17,065 nt of DNA from Collinsella sp. (GTDB lineage Bacteria > Actinomycetota > Coriobacteriia > Coriobacteriales > Coriobacteriaceae), in NCBI GenBank assembly GCA_019425045.1, contig JAHYYI010000036.1, positions 1 to 17,065 on the forward strand, written 5' to 3'. The translations under genes were made by a program, and so were the position numbers. The notes under the pieces were generated by a model. The model was not told where the DNA came from, made no database searches, and was given only the letters and a program-made list of their open reading frames with translations. Shown in pieces: positions 4,784 to 13,867 of the stretch (position 1 is the first letter of the stretch; each line of letters begins with the position of its first letter).

Positions 4784-6325
4784 ATGTCGTTGAATCTGGG
4801 CAGCCTGGGCATGGAAGATGCCTCGTTTGACTTTGGCGGTTCCTACATCATGGCGCTCGACTGCGGCACCACCTCGGTACTTGCGACCATCGTCGACGAG
4901 TACGGATGCATCGTCGCGCAGGCACGTCGCAGCGTCAAAACCAGCTTCCCACGTCCCGGTTGGGTAGAGCAAGACCCCATGGCGGTCCTTGCCAGCCAGA
5001 TCGCCGTCATGATGGAAGTCCAGTTTAAGAGCGGTATCCACTCCGACCGCATTGCCGCCATCGGCATCTCCAACCAGCGCGAGACCACGGTGGTCTGGGA
5101 CCGCGTGAGCGGTCAGCCGATCTATAACGCCATCGTATGGCAGTGCCGCCGTACCGCGCCGGCAATCGACGCGTTGGTTGAACAGGGTTGCGAGGAGCTG
5201 GTGCGCTCCCGCACGGGACTCACGCTCGACCCGTATTTCTCGGCCTCCAAGGTACAGTGGATTCTCGACAACGTCGACGGCGCACGCGAGAGCGCGGCGG
5301 CGGGCGACCTCATGTTTGGCACCATCGACACCTGGCTCATTTACAACCTCACCGGCGGCCAGGTCTTTGCCACCGACTACACCAATGCCAGCCGCACGGC
5401 ACTCTTTAATATCCATACGCTCGATTGGGACGACGACCTGCTGGCGCTCTTTGACGTTCCACGTTCCATGATGCCCGAGGTTCGCTGGAGCTCGGGTGAC
5501 TACGGCCGCGTCGCGAGCGACATCATGACCAACATGCCGCCCATCATGGGTGTGGCGGGCGACCAGCAGGCGTCGCTGTTCGGTCACTGCTGCTTCCATC
5601 CCGGCCAGACCAAAAACACCTATGGCACGGGCTGCTTTATGCTCATGAACACCGGCGACGAGATCGTCGAATCCAAGAACGGTCTGGTCTCCACCATCGG
5701 TATCGCTGCGAACGGGAAGATCAGCTATGCGCTCGAGGGCTCCATCTTTGCTGCCGGTTCCACCATGAACTGGCTTCGCAACAACATGGGCATCATCTCG
5801 AGCGTGAGCGAGTCGGCACAACTCGCCGCTTCGATTAGCGACAACGAGGGCTGCTACTTCGTTCCCGCCTTTGCGGGTCTGGGCGCTCCCTGGTGGGACC
5901 CGCATGCCCGCGGTATCGTGTGCGGTCTGACCGGCGCCTCGAGCCGTGCGACCATCGTACGTGCCGCCTGCGAATCCATGGCATATCAGAGCTACGACGT
6001 GCTGCGCGCCATGGAGCAGGACGTGGGGCTTTCGATCGAGCGCCTGTCTGTCGATGGCGGTGCCTCGCGCAACGAGTTCATCATGCAATTCCAGGCCGAC
6101 CTGCTGGATATCCCCGTGCTGCAATGCGAGACGGTGGAGACCACGGCAATCGGTGCCGCGTACTTGGCGGGTCTTGCCGTCGGCTATTGGGAAGACCTGG
6201 AAGAGCTGGAGCAAAATGCCCAGATCGTTAGGACCTTCCTTCCCCACATGTCCGCCGAGCGCCGCGAGCAAAACCTTGCGGGCTGGTGTGATGCAGTCAG
6301 GCGCTCGCTCAGTACCGCACAGTAG
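4784..6325 (+). CDS. glpK: Glycerol kinase
   Basis: This FGGY-family kinase phosphorylates glycerol with ATP to sn-glycerol 3-phosphate in the cytoplasm. The 513 residues align throughout with GlpK: ISNQRETTVVWD (glycerol-binding Arg-Glu), NAIVWQCRRTA, LDPYFSASKVQWILD, TDYTNASRTALFNIHTLDWD, the catalytic GVAGDQQASLFGH, NTYGTGCFMLMNTG, GLGAPWWDP and SVDGGASRNEFIMQFQADLL. Two things are unusual. The protein carries about 20 extra N-terminal residues, and the phosphate-binding loop reads LDCGTTSVL where GlpK normally has LDQGTTSSR, so the conserved Gln and the nucleotide-contacting Arg are Cys27 and Leu33. No glpF, glpO or glpD is nearby. AAAGG at 4771-4775 serves ATG 4784, only 13 bp after tsaC. 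Confidence 0.92.
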   Translation: MSLNLGSLGMEDASFDFGGSYIMALDCGTTSVLATIVDEYGCIVAQARRSVKTSFPRPGWVEQDPMAVLASQIAVMMEVQFKSGIHSDRIAAIGISNQRETTVVWDRVSGQPIYNAIVWQCRRTAPAIDALVEQGCEELVRSRTGLTLDPYFSASKVQWILDNVDGARESAAAGDLMFGTIDTWLIYNLTGGQVFATDYTNASRTALFNIHTLDWDDDLLALFDVPRSMMPEVRWSSGDYGRVASDIMTNMPPIMGVAGDQQASLFGHCCFHPGQTKNTYGTGCFMLMNTGDEIVESKNGLVSTIGIAANGKISYALEGSIFAAGSTMNWLRNNMGIISSVSESAQLAASISDNEGCYFVPAFAGLGAPWWDPHARGIVCGLTGASSRATIVRAACESMAYQSYDVLRAMEQDVGLSIERLSVDGGASRNEFIMQFQADLLDIPVLQCETVETTAIGAAYLAGLAVGYWEDLEELEQNAQIVRTFLPHMSAERREQNLAGWCDAVRRSLSTAQ

Positions 6326-6448
6326 GGCTGCGATGGGCTGCTCGATACAACAAACCGCTAAACTAATGCATGGCGTGCGGCGGCAACATTGCTGCGCGCC
6401 TTGTCAGCAAGGCCGTTTTGCGGCCGCAACGAAAGGGGCAATCAACCC

Positions 6449-7096
6449 ATGACCGTCACCTATGATGCGTCCCGTGTGACGCTTGTCGATCACCCGCTCG
6501 TTCAGCACAAGCTGTCGATCCTGCGCGATAAAAACACCGGCACCAACCAGTTCCGCCAGCTCGTGCGCGAGCTTGCGCTCTTTGACGGCTACGAGGCCAT
6601 GCGCGACCTGCCTATGGAAGACGTCGAGGTCGAGACCCCCATCACTACCGCCACGTTCAAACAGCTTGCCGGCAAGAAACTCGCCATCGTGCCCATCCTG
6701 CGTGCGGGCCTTGGCATGGTCGACGGCATCCTCGACCTGGTGCCCTCCGCTCGCGTGGGCCACATCGGCATGGAGCGCGACGAGGTCACCCACGAGCCGC
6801 ATGAGTATTACTGCAAGATGCCCAAGGATATCGACCAGCGTATCTGCCTGGTTGTCGACCCCATGCTCGCCACGGGCGGTTCGGCCGAGATGGCTATCAG
6901 CTACCTGCGCGAGCGCGGTGTCAAGGACATCCGCATGCTGTGCATCGTCGCCGCGCCCGAGGGCCTCAAGTCGCTGACCGAGAAGGATCCTGACGTACAT
7001 ATTTATACGTGCGCCATCGATGACCATCTCAACGAGGCCGCCTACATCGTTCCCGGCCTGGGCGACGCCGGCGACCGCATCTACGGCACGCTCTAG
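6449..7096 (+). CDS. upp: Uracil phosphoribosyltransferase
   Basis: Upp converts uracil and PRPP to UMP and diphosphate, the main uracil salvage step. The 215-residue protein shows the family's N-terminal VTLVDHPLVQHKLSILRDKNTGT, the PILRAGLGMVDG segment, the PRPP-binding LVVDPMLATGGSA (about 132-144) and the C-terminal uracil-binding GLGDAGDRIYGTL. ATG 6449 is preferred because GAAAGGGG (6431-6438) stands 10 bases upstream. An earlier in-frame ATG at 6389 would add an unconserved basic segment. The 123-bp gap after glpK holds a small hairpin, GGCCG-TTTTG-CGGCC (6411-6425), just before the ribosome-binding site; I cannot assign it a role. upp directly upstream of the atp operon is a known Gram-positive arrangement. 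Confidence 0.95.
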   Translation: MTVTYDASRVTLVDHPLVQHKLSILRDKNTGTNQFRQLVRELALFDGYEAMRDLPMEDVEVETPITTATFKQLAGKKLAIVPILRAGLGMVDGILDLVPSARVGHIGMERDEVTHEPHEYYCKMPKDIDQRICLVVDPMLATGGSAEMAISYLRERGVKDIRMLCIVAAPEGLKSLTEKDPDVHIYTCAIDDHLNEAAYIVPGLGDAGDRIYGTL

Positions 7097-7137
7097 TCGC
7101 TGGGCTAAACGGCCGCGGCTGCAAATACGAAGAAACG

Positions 7138-7172
7138 GTGCGCGCGGACGAACAAAAGGCGACCGCGCGCAC
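7138..7172 (+). terminator. GC-rich hairpin after upp, possible terminator
   Basis: GTGCGCGCGG (7138-7147) pairs perfectly over 10 bp with CCGCGCGCAC (7163-7172) around a 15-nt A-rich loop. It lies 41 bp after the upp stop and before the atp promoter. No T-run follows (the next bases are TCCTGTTAAC), so it may terminate poorly on its own or protect the upp transcript end. Confidence 0.4.
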
Positions 7173-7287
7173 TCCTGTTAACGGACGTTTTGCCCTGCAG
7201 GGTTCGAGAAAAACGTATTACCGTACCTGCGGCATAAAGAAGGTCTTAAGAAAACGAACAGGTGCGTATTAACCGATGCTTTTTCGG

Positions 7288-7315
7288 TTGTACTTTAGCG
7301 ATTGGCTCGTACAAT
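7288..7315 (+). promoter_or_regulatory. Candidate promoter of the atp operon
   Basis: TTGTAC (7288-7293) and TACAAT (7310-7315) are separated by 16 bp, giving a predicted transcription start near 7322. The site lies in the 280-bp gap before the first atp gene. A small inverted repeat, AACCGA (7271-7276) with TCGGTT (7284-7289), overlaps the -35. If this promoter is used, the first gene cannot start at the in-frame TTG 7302, which supports GTG 7377. Confidence 0.55.
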
Positions 7316-7376
7316 ATTCACCAATGTTTGGCGGGAACTGTTCTGTGAGGCGTTAAAAAGGAAAGTGAGGACGCCA

Positions 7377-7688
7377 GTGTTTCAGATAGCCGATCTGCTC
7401 GCTATCGTTGCAGGCGCCATCGCGGGCGCAATTGCCTTCCTTCCCTTTGTCTTTACGCTCAAGCCGGTTCTTGACGATAAACAGAATGCGGACATGCTCA
7501 AGGGTATGGTGAGTCTGGCGGTCTCGGCAATCGCCCTGCTCGTCTTTACCTTGGTTGTGTTTGTGTTGTTCGGAGAGGCATTTCGCATGTTCCTCCTGGG
7601 CGAGGCGATCGGCTTCGTGGCCTTTATGGCTGCCTGCGCGGTTCGTGTCGCCAAGGCGCTGCGAGATCCTCATGAGGTCGAAAGGTAA
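7377..7688 (+). CDS. atpI: Small membrane protein at the AtpI position of the ATP synthase operon
   Basis: The product is a 103-residue, very hydrophobic protein with about three membrane segments (near residues 6-28, 44-66 and 70-92) and a short basic C-terminus. It lies directly before atpB, where AtpI is found in many bacteria. AtpI proteins help assemble the c-ring, but the family is poorly conserved, so the name rests mainly on position and topology. Start GTG 7377 has GAGG (7367-7370) with 6 bases of spacing. A longer frame from TTG 7302 or GTG 7365 is possible, but the first lies within the predicted promoter and the second has its site too close. The stop codon is 3 bp before the atpB start, so the two are translationally linked. 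Confidence 0.6.
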   Translation: MFQIADLLAIVAGAIAGAIAFLPFVFTLKPVLDDKQNADMLKGMVSLAVSAIALLVFTLVVFVLFGEAFRMFLLGEAIGFVAFMAACAVRVAKALRDPHEVER

Positions 7689-7691
7689 GTC

Positions 7692-8495
7692 GTGGAAATT
7701 TTTGAAAAGCTGCCTGATGAGATTAATCATCTGGTCAGCGAGTTCAGCTCCACCCCTGTCGTGGGCGATCTGAGCTGCGGCATCACGCAGTACTCGTTTT
7801 GGCTGATCGTCTCCACGATCGTGCTCCTGATCGTCCTGGCCGTGTTCAAGAAGAAGCAGACCCTGGTTCCCAAGGGCTTCTTCGTCAACGGTTTCGAGTA
7901 CATCATCGAGTACGTCGAGAACGATATCGGCAAGGGCGTCGTGGGTGAGAACTGGAAGAAGCACTTCCCGTTCCTGTGCTCGCTTTTCCTGTTCATCCTG
8001 ATCAATAACATGATCGGCCTGATCCCGGGAATGAAGCCCGGCACCGGCGCAATCGGCTCCACCGCCGCACTCGCCATTTTCGCCTTCGTGTACTTCATCT
8101 ACTACGGATGCAAGGCTCACGGCGTGATCGGCTACATCAAGAGCCTCGCCCCGCAGGGCGTGAGCTTCCCGATGAACGTGCTCGTGTGGGTCGTCGAGCT
8201 TTTCTCGACCTTCCTGCGCCTCATCACGCTCGCCGTCCGTCTGTTCTGCAACATGTTCGCAGGACACGTGGTCATGGGCTCGTTCGCCATCATGGCGAGC
8301 ATGTTCATGCAGCCGCTGCTTCAGCAGGTTTCCGCGGCGCACGCCGTCGGCGCCCTGCCTTCGCTGGCCTGGCTTGCCATCCTCATTCTGATCTATGCGA
8401 TCGAGCTTGTGGTCGGCGCTATCCAGGCTTACGTCTTCACGGTCCTTACCGCCGTGTATGTCTCCGAGGCGGAGGAGGTCGCAGAGGAGGAGTAG
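7692..8495 (+). CDS. atpB: F1Fo ATP synthase subunit a
   Basis: Subunit a is the membrane stator that forms the two proton half-channels next to the c-ring. The 267-residue protein has five to six hydrophobic helices. The essential arginine lies in LAVRLFCNMFAGH (Arg183), and the preceding helix and NNMIGLIPG (105-113) are typical of the family. The last helices (ELVVGAIQAYVFTVLTAVY, 239-257) match the usual ending, followed by an acidic tail. Start GTG 7692 is served by AAAGG (7681-7685) within the end of the preceding gene. After the stop there is an unusually long 124-bp gap before atpE, whereas the later genes of the operon touch or overlap. Confidence 0.95.
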   Translation: MEIFEKLPDEINHLVSEFSSTPVVGDLSCGITQYSFWLIVSTIVLLIVLAVFKKKQTLVPKGFFVNGFEYIIEYVENDIGKGVVGENWKKHFPFLCSLFLFILINNMIGLIPGMKPGTGAIGSTAALAIFAFVYFIYYGCKAHGVIGYIKSLAPQGVSFPMNVLVWVVELFSTFLRLITLAVRLFCNMFAGHVVMGSFAIMASMFMQPLLQQVSAAHAVGALPSLAWLAILILIYAIELVVGAIQAYVFTVLTAVYVSEAEEVAEEE

Positions 8496-8607
8496 TCTTC
8501 CGTTCGCGCCTTAAAGGTAAGGCAATTCGTTAAACCGCCGGTGCCCGTACCCATGGAGCCCGGCAGTTATAAAAAGGTTATCCTGCGTGAAATAAGACAC
8601 GCACGAC
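8496..8607. other. Intercistronic gap between atpB and atpE
   Basis: This is the only sizeable gap inside the atp operon. It contains a possible 5-bp hairpin, GCCGG (8537-8541) with CCGGC (8560-8564), and an A-rich run near 8569-8575. No open frame or clear promoter is visible. Such a position is compatible with a translational or RNA-stability control that raises c-subunit output, but this is inference. Confidence 0.3.
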
Positions 8608-8619
8608 AAAGGAGGAATC

Positions 8620-8814
8620 GTGGGAGTTATCGGTTACGGTCTCGGTGTTATCGGCGCTGGTCTTGCTATCGGCCTGTCTGCTCTGGGTGCTACGGGTGCT
8701 ATGGCCCGTCAGCCTGAGGTCCAGGGCCGCGTGTTCACCGTCTTCATCATGGGCTCCGCCTTCGGCGAGGCTCTGGCTCTGATCGGCTTCGTTGTCGCGC
8801 TGATCGTTAAATAG
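8620..8814 (+). CDS. atpE: F1Fo ATP synthase subunit c
   Basis: Subunit c forms the rotating proteolipid ring. The protein is a two-helix hairpin of only 64 residues (70-80 is usual). Helix 1 is glycine-rich (GLGVIGAGLAIGLSALGATG), the polar loop is ARQPE (29-33), and helix 2 carries the essential carboxylate as Glu50 in GSAFGEALALIGF. The extra ligands known from sodium-binding rings are absent: Ile17, Ala51, Leu52 and Ile55 take the places of Gln, Ser, Thr and Tyr. This argues for proton coupling. Start GTG 8620 has the strongest ribosome-binding site of the operon, AAAGGAGG (8608-8615), as expected for the subunit needed in many copies. Confidence 0.93.
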   Translation: MGVIGYGLGVIGAGLAIGLSALGATGAMARQPEVQGRVFTVFIMGSAFGEALALIGFVVALIVK

Positions 8815-8829
8815 CACGGAGCGTCAAGT

Positions 8830-9432
8830 ATGAATCTTTCATCCCAGAAGAGCGCGATCGCACTCTCCGCGTCCGCGGCCGCGCTGCTCATGCCGGTTTC
8901 CGCGTTCGCCGAGGACGGCGCTGCCGGTGCGGACATCCTCATCCCTAAGATGGCGGAGTTCATCCCGGCGCTTATCGCCTTCCTGATTATCTGGATCGTG
9001 CTGGCCAAGGTCGCCCTGCCGGGCATCATGAAAACCATGGAGGAGCGCGGCAAGAAGATCGAGGAGAGCCTCGACGAGGCCGAGAAGACCAAGCAGGAGG
9101 CTATCGCCAAGCGCGCTGAGTCCGACTCGATCGTCACCGACGCCCGTCGTCAGGCTGCCGACATCGTTCTCGAGGCCCGTAAGGACGCCGAGTCCGAGCG
9201 CGCCCGTATCATCGAGGCTGCTCACAAGGAGGCCGAGGAGATCATCGCCAAGGCCCATACGACCGTCGAGGACGAGCGCAAGTCCATTTACGCCGGTGCC
9301 GCGAGCTCCATCGCCGACCTGTCCGTTGCCGTCGCCACCAAGATCGTGGGCGAGGCACTCGAGGACGAGACCGAGCAGAAGAAGCTCATCGAGCGCTACA
9401 TCCAGGAAGCAGGTAGCCTGAATGCCGACTAG
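8830..9432 (+). CDS. atpF: F1Fo ATP synthase subunit b
   Basis: Subunit b is the peripheral stalk that connects subunit a to delta and F1. The 200-residue protein has a membrane helix at about 44-64 (FIPALIAFLIIWIVLAKVAL), followed by a long charged coiled-coil region (about 68-175) rich in Glu, Lys, Ala and Arg. It begins with an additional hydrophobic segment (about 9-24) ending in AFA-ED (25-29), which looks like a signal peptide with an AxA cleavage site after residue 27. ATG 8830 is preceded by CGGAG (8817-8821) with 8 bases of spacing. The 3' end overlaps atpH by 11 bp, which suggests coupled translation. Confidence 0.93.
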   Translation: MNLSSQKSAIALSASAAALLMPVSAFAEDGAAGADILIPKMAEFIPALIAFLIIWIVLAKVALPGIMKTMEERGKKIEESLDEAEKTKQEAIAKRAESDSIVTDARRQAADIVLEARKDAESERARIIEAAHKEAEEIIAKAHTTVEDERKSIYAGAASSIADLSVAVATKIVGEALEDETEQKKLIERYIQEAGSLNAD

Positions 9433-9898
9433 CCGCTATCAGGACAAGGTGCTCGAGACCTACGCGCGCTCCCTTCTGGAAGCCGCTAAGGCCGAGAACC
9501 ATGTGTTCGAGGACCTCGAGATGATCGAGCGCTTGGCTTCTGCCAGCCCCGAGATCATCGCCGTGCTCGACACCATGTCCAAGCGCGACCAGCTCGACCT
9601 TCTTCCCAAGGTGGCAGCTGCCTTTAAGTATGTTGCCGAGGAAGACGAGGATGTAGTGGGCGTGACCGTCACCACGGCGATCCCGCTCGACGACGAGCTG
9701 CGTCAAACCATCACTAAGAAATGCGAGCAGGACTTCGGCCGCAAGGTATTCCTTATCGAGCAGGTCGACCCGTCTATCGTGGGCGGCCTGGTGCTCGAGG
9801 CCCGCGGCGAGCGTCGTGATATTTCCGTCAAGACGCAGCTGCGCATCGCGCAGGAGACCCTCGCAAACTCTGCTAATTCGTACGGAGGTGAAGCCTAA
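9422..9898 (+). CDS. atpH: F1Fo ATP synthase subunit delta
   Basis: Delta fixes the b-subunit stalk to the top of the alpha3beta3 head. The C-terminal domain is typical: VTVTTAIPLDDELRQTI (81-97), FGRKVFLIEQVDPSIVGGLVLEARG as two blocks at about 105-129, and a final amphipathic helix. At 158 residues it is shorter than the usual 175-180. Compared from memory with E. coli delta, about 25 residues are missing between the N-terminal YARSLLEAAK helix and VTVTTA, in the part of the helical bundle that normally carries the F..L...R segment. ATG 9422 lies inside atpF (11-bp overlap), and the TAA stop overlaps the atpA ATG by one base. Confidence 0.9.
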   Translation: MPTSRYQDKVLETYARSLLEAAKAENHVFEDLEMIERLASASPEIIAVLDTMSKRDQLDLLPKVAAAFKYVAEEDEDVVGVTVTTAIPLDDELRQTITKKCEQDFGRKVFLIEQVDPSIVGGLVLEARGERRDISVKTQLRIAQETLANSANSYGGEA

Positions 9899-11496
9899 TG
9901 TCCGAAACCCTCAATGCCCAGGATATCGCCAAGAAACTGCAGGAGCAGCTCACGAGCCTCTCCGCGACGGTCGATACGCATGAGGTTTCAACGGTCGACG
10001 AGGTAGGCGACGGCATCGCGCGCGTCTCCGGCCTCAAGAGCGCCATGGCAGGCGAGCTTCTGGAGTTCAAGAGCTCCGATACCGGTGAGACCGTCTTCGG
10101 CCTTGCCCAGAACCTTGACCGTGACGAGGTCGGCGCCGTTCTGTTCGGTGCCGTCGACTCCATCAAGGAAGGCGACGAGTGCCGCACCACTGGCCGCATT
10201 ATGGATATCCCCGTGAGCCGTGCCATGCTCGGCCGCGTCGTCAATCCGCTCGGCCAGCCCATCGACGGCCTGGGCGACATCGTCGCCACGCACCGTCGCC
10301 CCATCGAGTTCAAGGCTCCCGGCGTCATCGATCGTACCCCGGTGTGCGAGCCGGTTCAGACCGGTCTGCTCGCTATCGACTCCATGGTGCCTATTGGCCG
10401 CGGTCAGCGTGAGCTCATCATCGGCGACCGTAAGACCGGTAAGACCGCCATCGCCATCGACGCTATCCTCAACCAGCGCGGCAAGGGCATGGTCTGCATC
10501 TATGTCGCCATCGGCCAGAAGGCCTCCACGGTTGCCAACATCCGCGAGACCCTCGCTCAGCACGGTGCGCTCGACTACACCATCATCGTTTCGGCCACCG
10601 CTGCCGATTCCGCCCCTATGCAGTACATCGCGCCTATGGCCGGTGCCGCTATCGGCGAGTTCTTCATGTACAACGGCGAGGACGGCAAGCCCGCCAGCGA
10701 GACCAACCCCGGCGGCCACGTGCTCGTCATCTACGACGACCTGTCCAAGCAGGCTGTGGCCTACCGTCAGATGTCGCTGACGCTGCATCGTCCGCCCGGA
10801 CGCGAGGCCTATCCTGGCGACATCTTCTACCTGCACTCTCGTCTGCTCGAGCGTGCCGTCAAGATGTCCAAGAAGAACGGTTACGGCTCCATGACGGCAC
10901 TGCCGATCATCGAGACCCAGGACGGCGACGTCTCGGCCTACATTCCGACCAACGTCATTTCCATTACCGATGGTCAGATCTACCTGCAGTCCGAGCTCTT
11001 CTTCCAGGGTCAGCGCCCGGCAGTCGACGTGGGCATCTCCGTGTCCCGCGTCGGTGGCGATGCGCAGACCAAGGCCATGAAGCAGGTCGCCGGCAACCTC
11101 CGTCTGGACCTCGCTTCCTATCAGGAGCTCGCTGGCTTTACGCAGTTCGGCTCCGACCTCGACGAGGCTACTCAGAAGCAGCTGACCCATGGTGCTCGCA
11201 TGACCGAGCTCCTGAAGCAGCCGCGTTACAAGCCGTTTGAGGTTGGCGAGCAGATCGTTACGCTGTTCGCTGGCAACGAGGGCTTCCTGGATGACCTGGA
11301 GATCGCCGACGTGCTGCCCTTCCGTGCCGAGCTCATCGAGTACATGGACAATGGCTTTGGTTCGCTGCTCGACAAGGTTCGCGCCAAGAAGATCGATGAT
11401 GACACCAAGGCTGAGCTCTTGCGCGTCATCGGCGACTTCAAGCAGCAGTTCATGGCCAAGCACCATTCGGATGTTTCTGGATCAGAGGAGAACTAA
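9898..11496 (+). CDS. atpA: F1Fo ATP synthase subunit alpha
   Basis: Alpha forms the non-catalytic nucleotide sites of the F1 hexamer and supplies an arginine to the catalytic sites. The 532-residue protein has the N-terminal beta-barrel domain (GDGIARVSGL, 38-47), the Walker A loop GDRKTGKT (176-183; GDRQTGKT is more usual), VIYDDLSKQAVAYRQ as the Walker B region, LLLRRPPGREAYPGD-type sequence here as LTLHRPPGREAYPGD, and the arginine-finger motif ISVSRVGG. The DDLSKQA and PPGREA blocks identify alpha rather than beta. ATG 9898 overlaps the atpH stop by one base and is preceded by GGAGGTG (9884-9890). Confidence 0.97.
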   Translation: MSETLNAQDIAKKLQEQLTSLSATVDTHEVSTVDEVGDGIARVSGLKSAMAGELLEFKSSDTGETVFGLAQNLDRDEVGAVLFGAVDSIKEGDECRTTGRIMDIPVSRAMLGRVVNPLGQPIDGLGDIVATHRRPIEFKAPGVIDRTPVCEPVQTGLLAIDSMVPIGRGQRELIIGDRKTGKTAIAIDAILNQRGKGMVCIYVAIGQKASTVANIRETLAQHGALDYTIIVSATAADSAPMQYIAPMAGAAIGEFFMYNGEDGKPASETNPGGHVLVIYDDLSKQAVAYRQMSLTLHRPPGREAYPGDIFYLHSRLLERAVKMSKKNGYGSMTALPIIETQDGDVSAYIPTNVISITDGQIYLQSELFFQGQRPAVDVGISVSRVGGDAQTKAMKQVAGNLRLDLASYQELAGFTQFGSDLDEATQKQLTHGARMTELLKQPRYKPFEVGEQIVTLFAGNEGFLDDLEIADVLPFRAELIEYMDNGFGSLLDKVRAKKIDDDTKAELLRVIGDFKQQFMAKHHSDVSGSEEN

Positions 11497-11501
11497 GCCC
11501 C

Positions 11502-12409
11502 ATGGCCAACCTTCGCGACATTAAGAAGCGAATCTCCTCGGTTACCACGACCAAGCAGATCACGCGCACGATGGAGATGGTCTCTACGGCCAAGATCCGT
11601 CGTGCCCTCGATCGCTCCAAGCAGGCCGAGCCCTATAAGGAGGCGCTGACCGACGTCATGTTGACGGTCGCCGGCGACGCCTCCTGTTCGGGCACCGATC
11701 CCATGCTGCAGAAGCATGAGAGCGTCAAGCATGGCCTGATTGTCGTCATTGCTTCGGACCGCGGCCTTGCCGGCGGTTTCAATACGACGGTGGAGCGCAC
11801 GGCCGAAAAGCTCGCCGCTTCTTGGGCGAACGACGGCATCGAGTGCGAGATCATTGCGTGCGGACGCAAGCCGGCCACGTATTTCCGCGACCGTGCAAAC
11901 GTTGTCATGCACTTTGAGGGCAATTCCTCCGAGCCCGATTTTAATCAGGCTCGCATGATTTCCTCTCATATCTGCGATGCGTATCGTGCCGGTGAGCTTG
12001 ACCGTGTCGAGCTTGTCTACCACCACGCCAAGAACCGCGTGGATCAGGAGCTTCGCGTCGAGCATCTGTTGCCGCTCGACCCCGAGATGATCGCTATGGC
12101 CCACGGTCCGCGTAAGAACGAGACCGACGCCCCTAAGCGCATCTCGTCCACGTTCGAGTTCGTGCCCTCTCCCGAGCATGTTCTCGGCAAGCTTGTGCCG
12201 TCTTATATCCTGACGGTCATCTACCAGGCCCTGATCGATTCGGCGGCTGCCGAGCAGGGTGCACGCCGCAAGGCCATGCACTCCGCGACGGAAAATGCCA
12301 CCGCGATCATCTCGACCCTTACCCGCACGTATAGTCGCGTGCGCCAGGCTTCGATCACGACCGAGATCAACGAGATCGTCGGCGGAGCCTCAGCATTGGA
12401 GGAACAGTA

Positions 12410-12410
<1 letters not shown>
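11502..12410 (+). CDS. atpG: F1Fo ATP synthase subunit gamma
   Basis: Gamma is the rotor shaft that transmits c-ring rotation to the catalytic head. The 302-residue protein shows the conserved N-terminal helix (LRDIKKRISSVTTTKQITR, TMEMVSTAKIRRA) and the C-terminal helix (TLTRTYSRVRQASITTEINE then IVGGASALEEQ), which together form the coiled coil. The central domain begins with VVIASDRGLAGGFNT, also typical. ATG 11502 lies 5 bp after the atpA stop, with GAGGAG at 11485-11490. The TAA overlaps the atpD start codon by one base. Confidence 0.96.
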
Positions 12411-13864
<1,454 letters not shown>

Positions 13865-13867
13865 GTT

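Noticed and set aside
7302..7376. TTG 7302 as the start of the first atp-operon gene
   Set aside because: It lies between the -35 and -10 of the best promoter, and the added residues are not hydrophobic like the rest. GTG 7377 has a proper ribosome-binding site.
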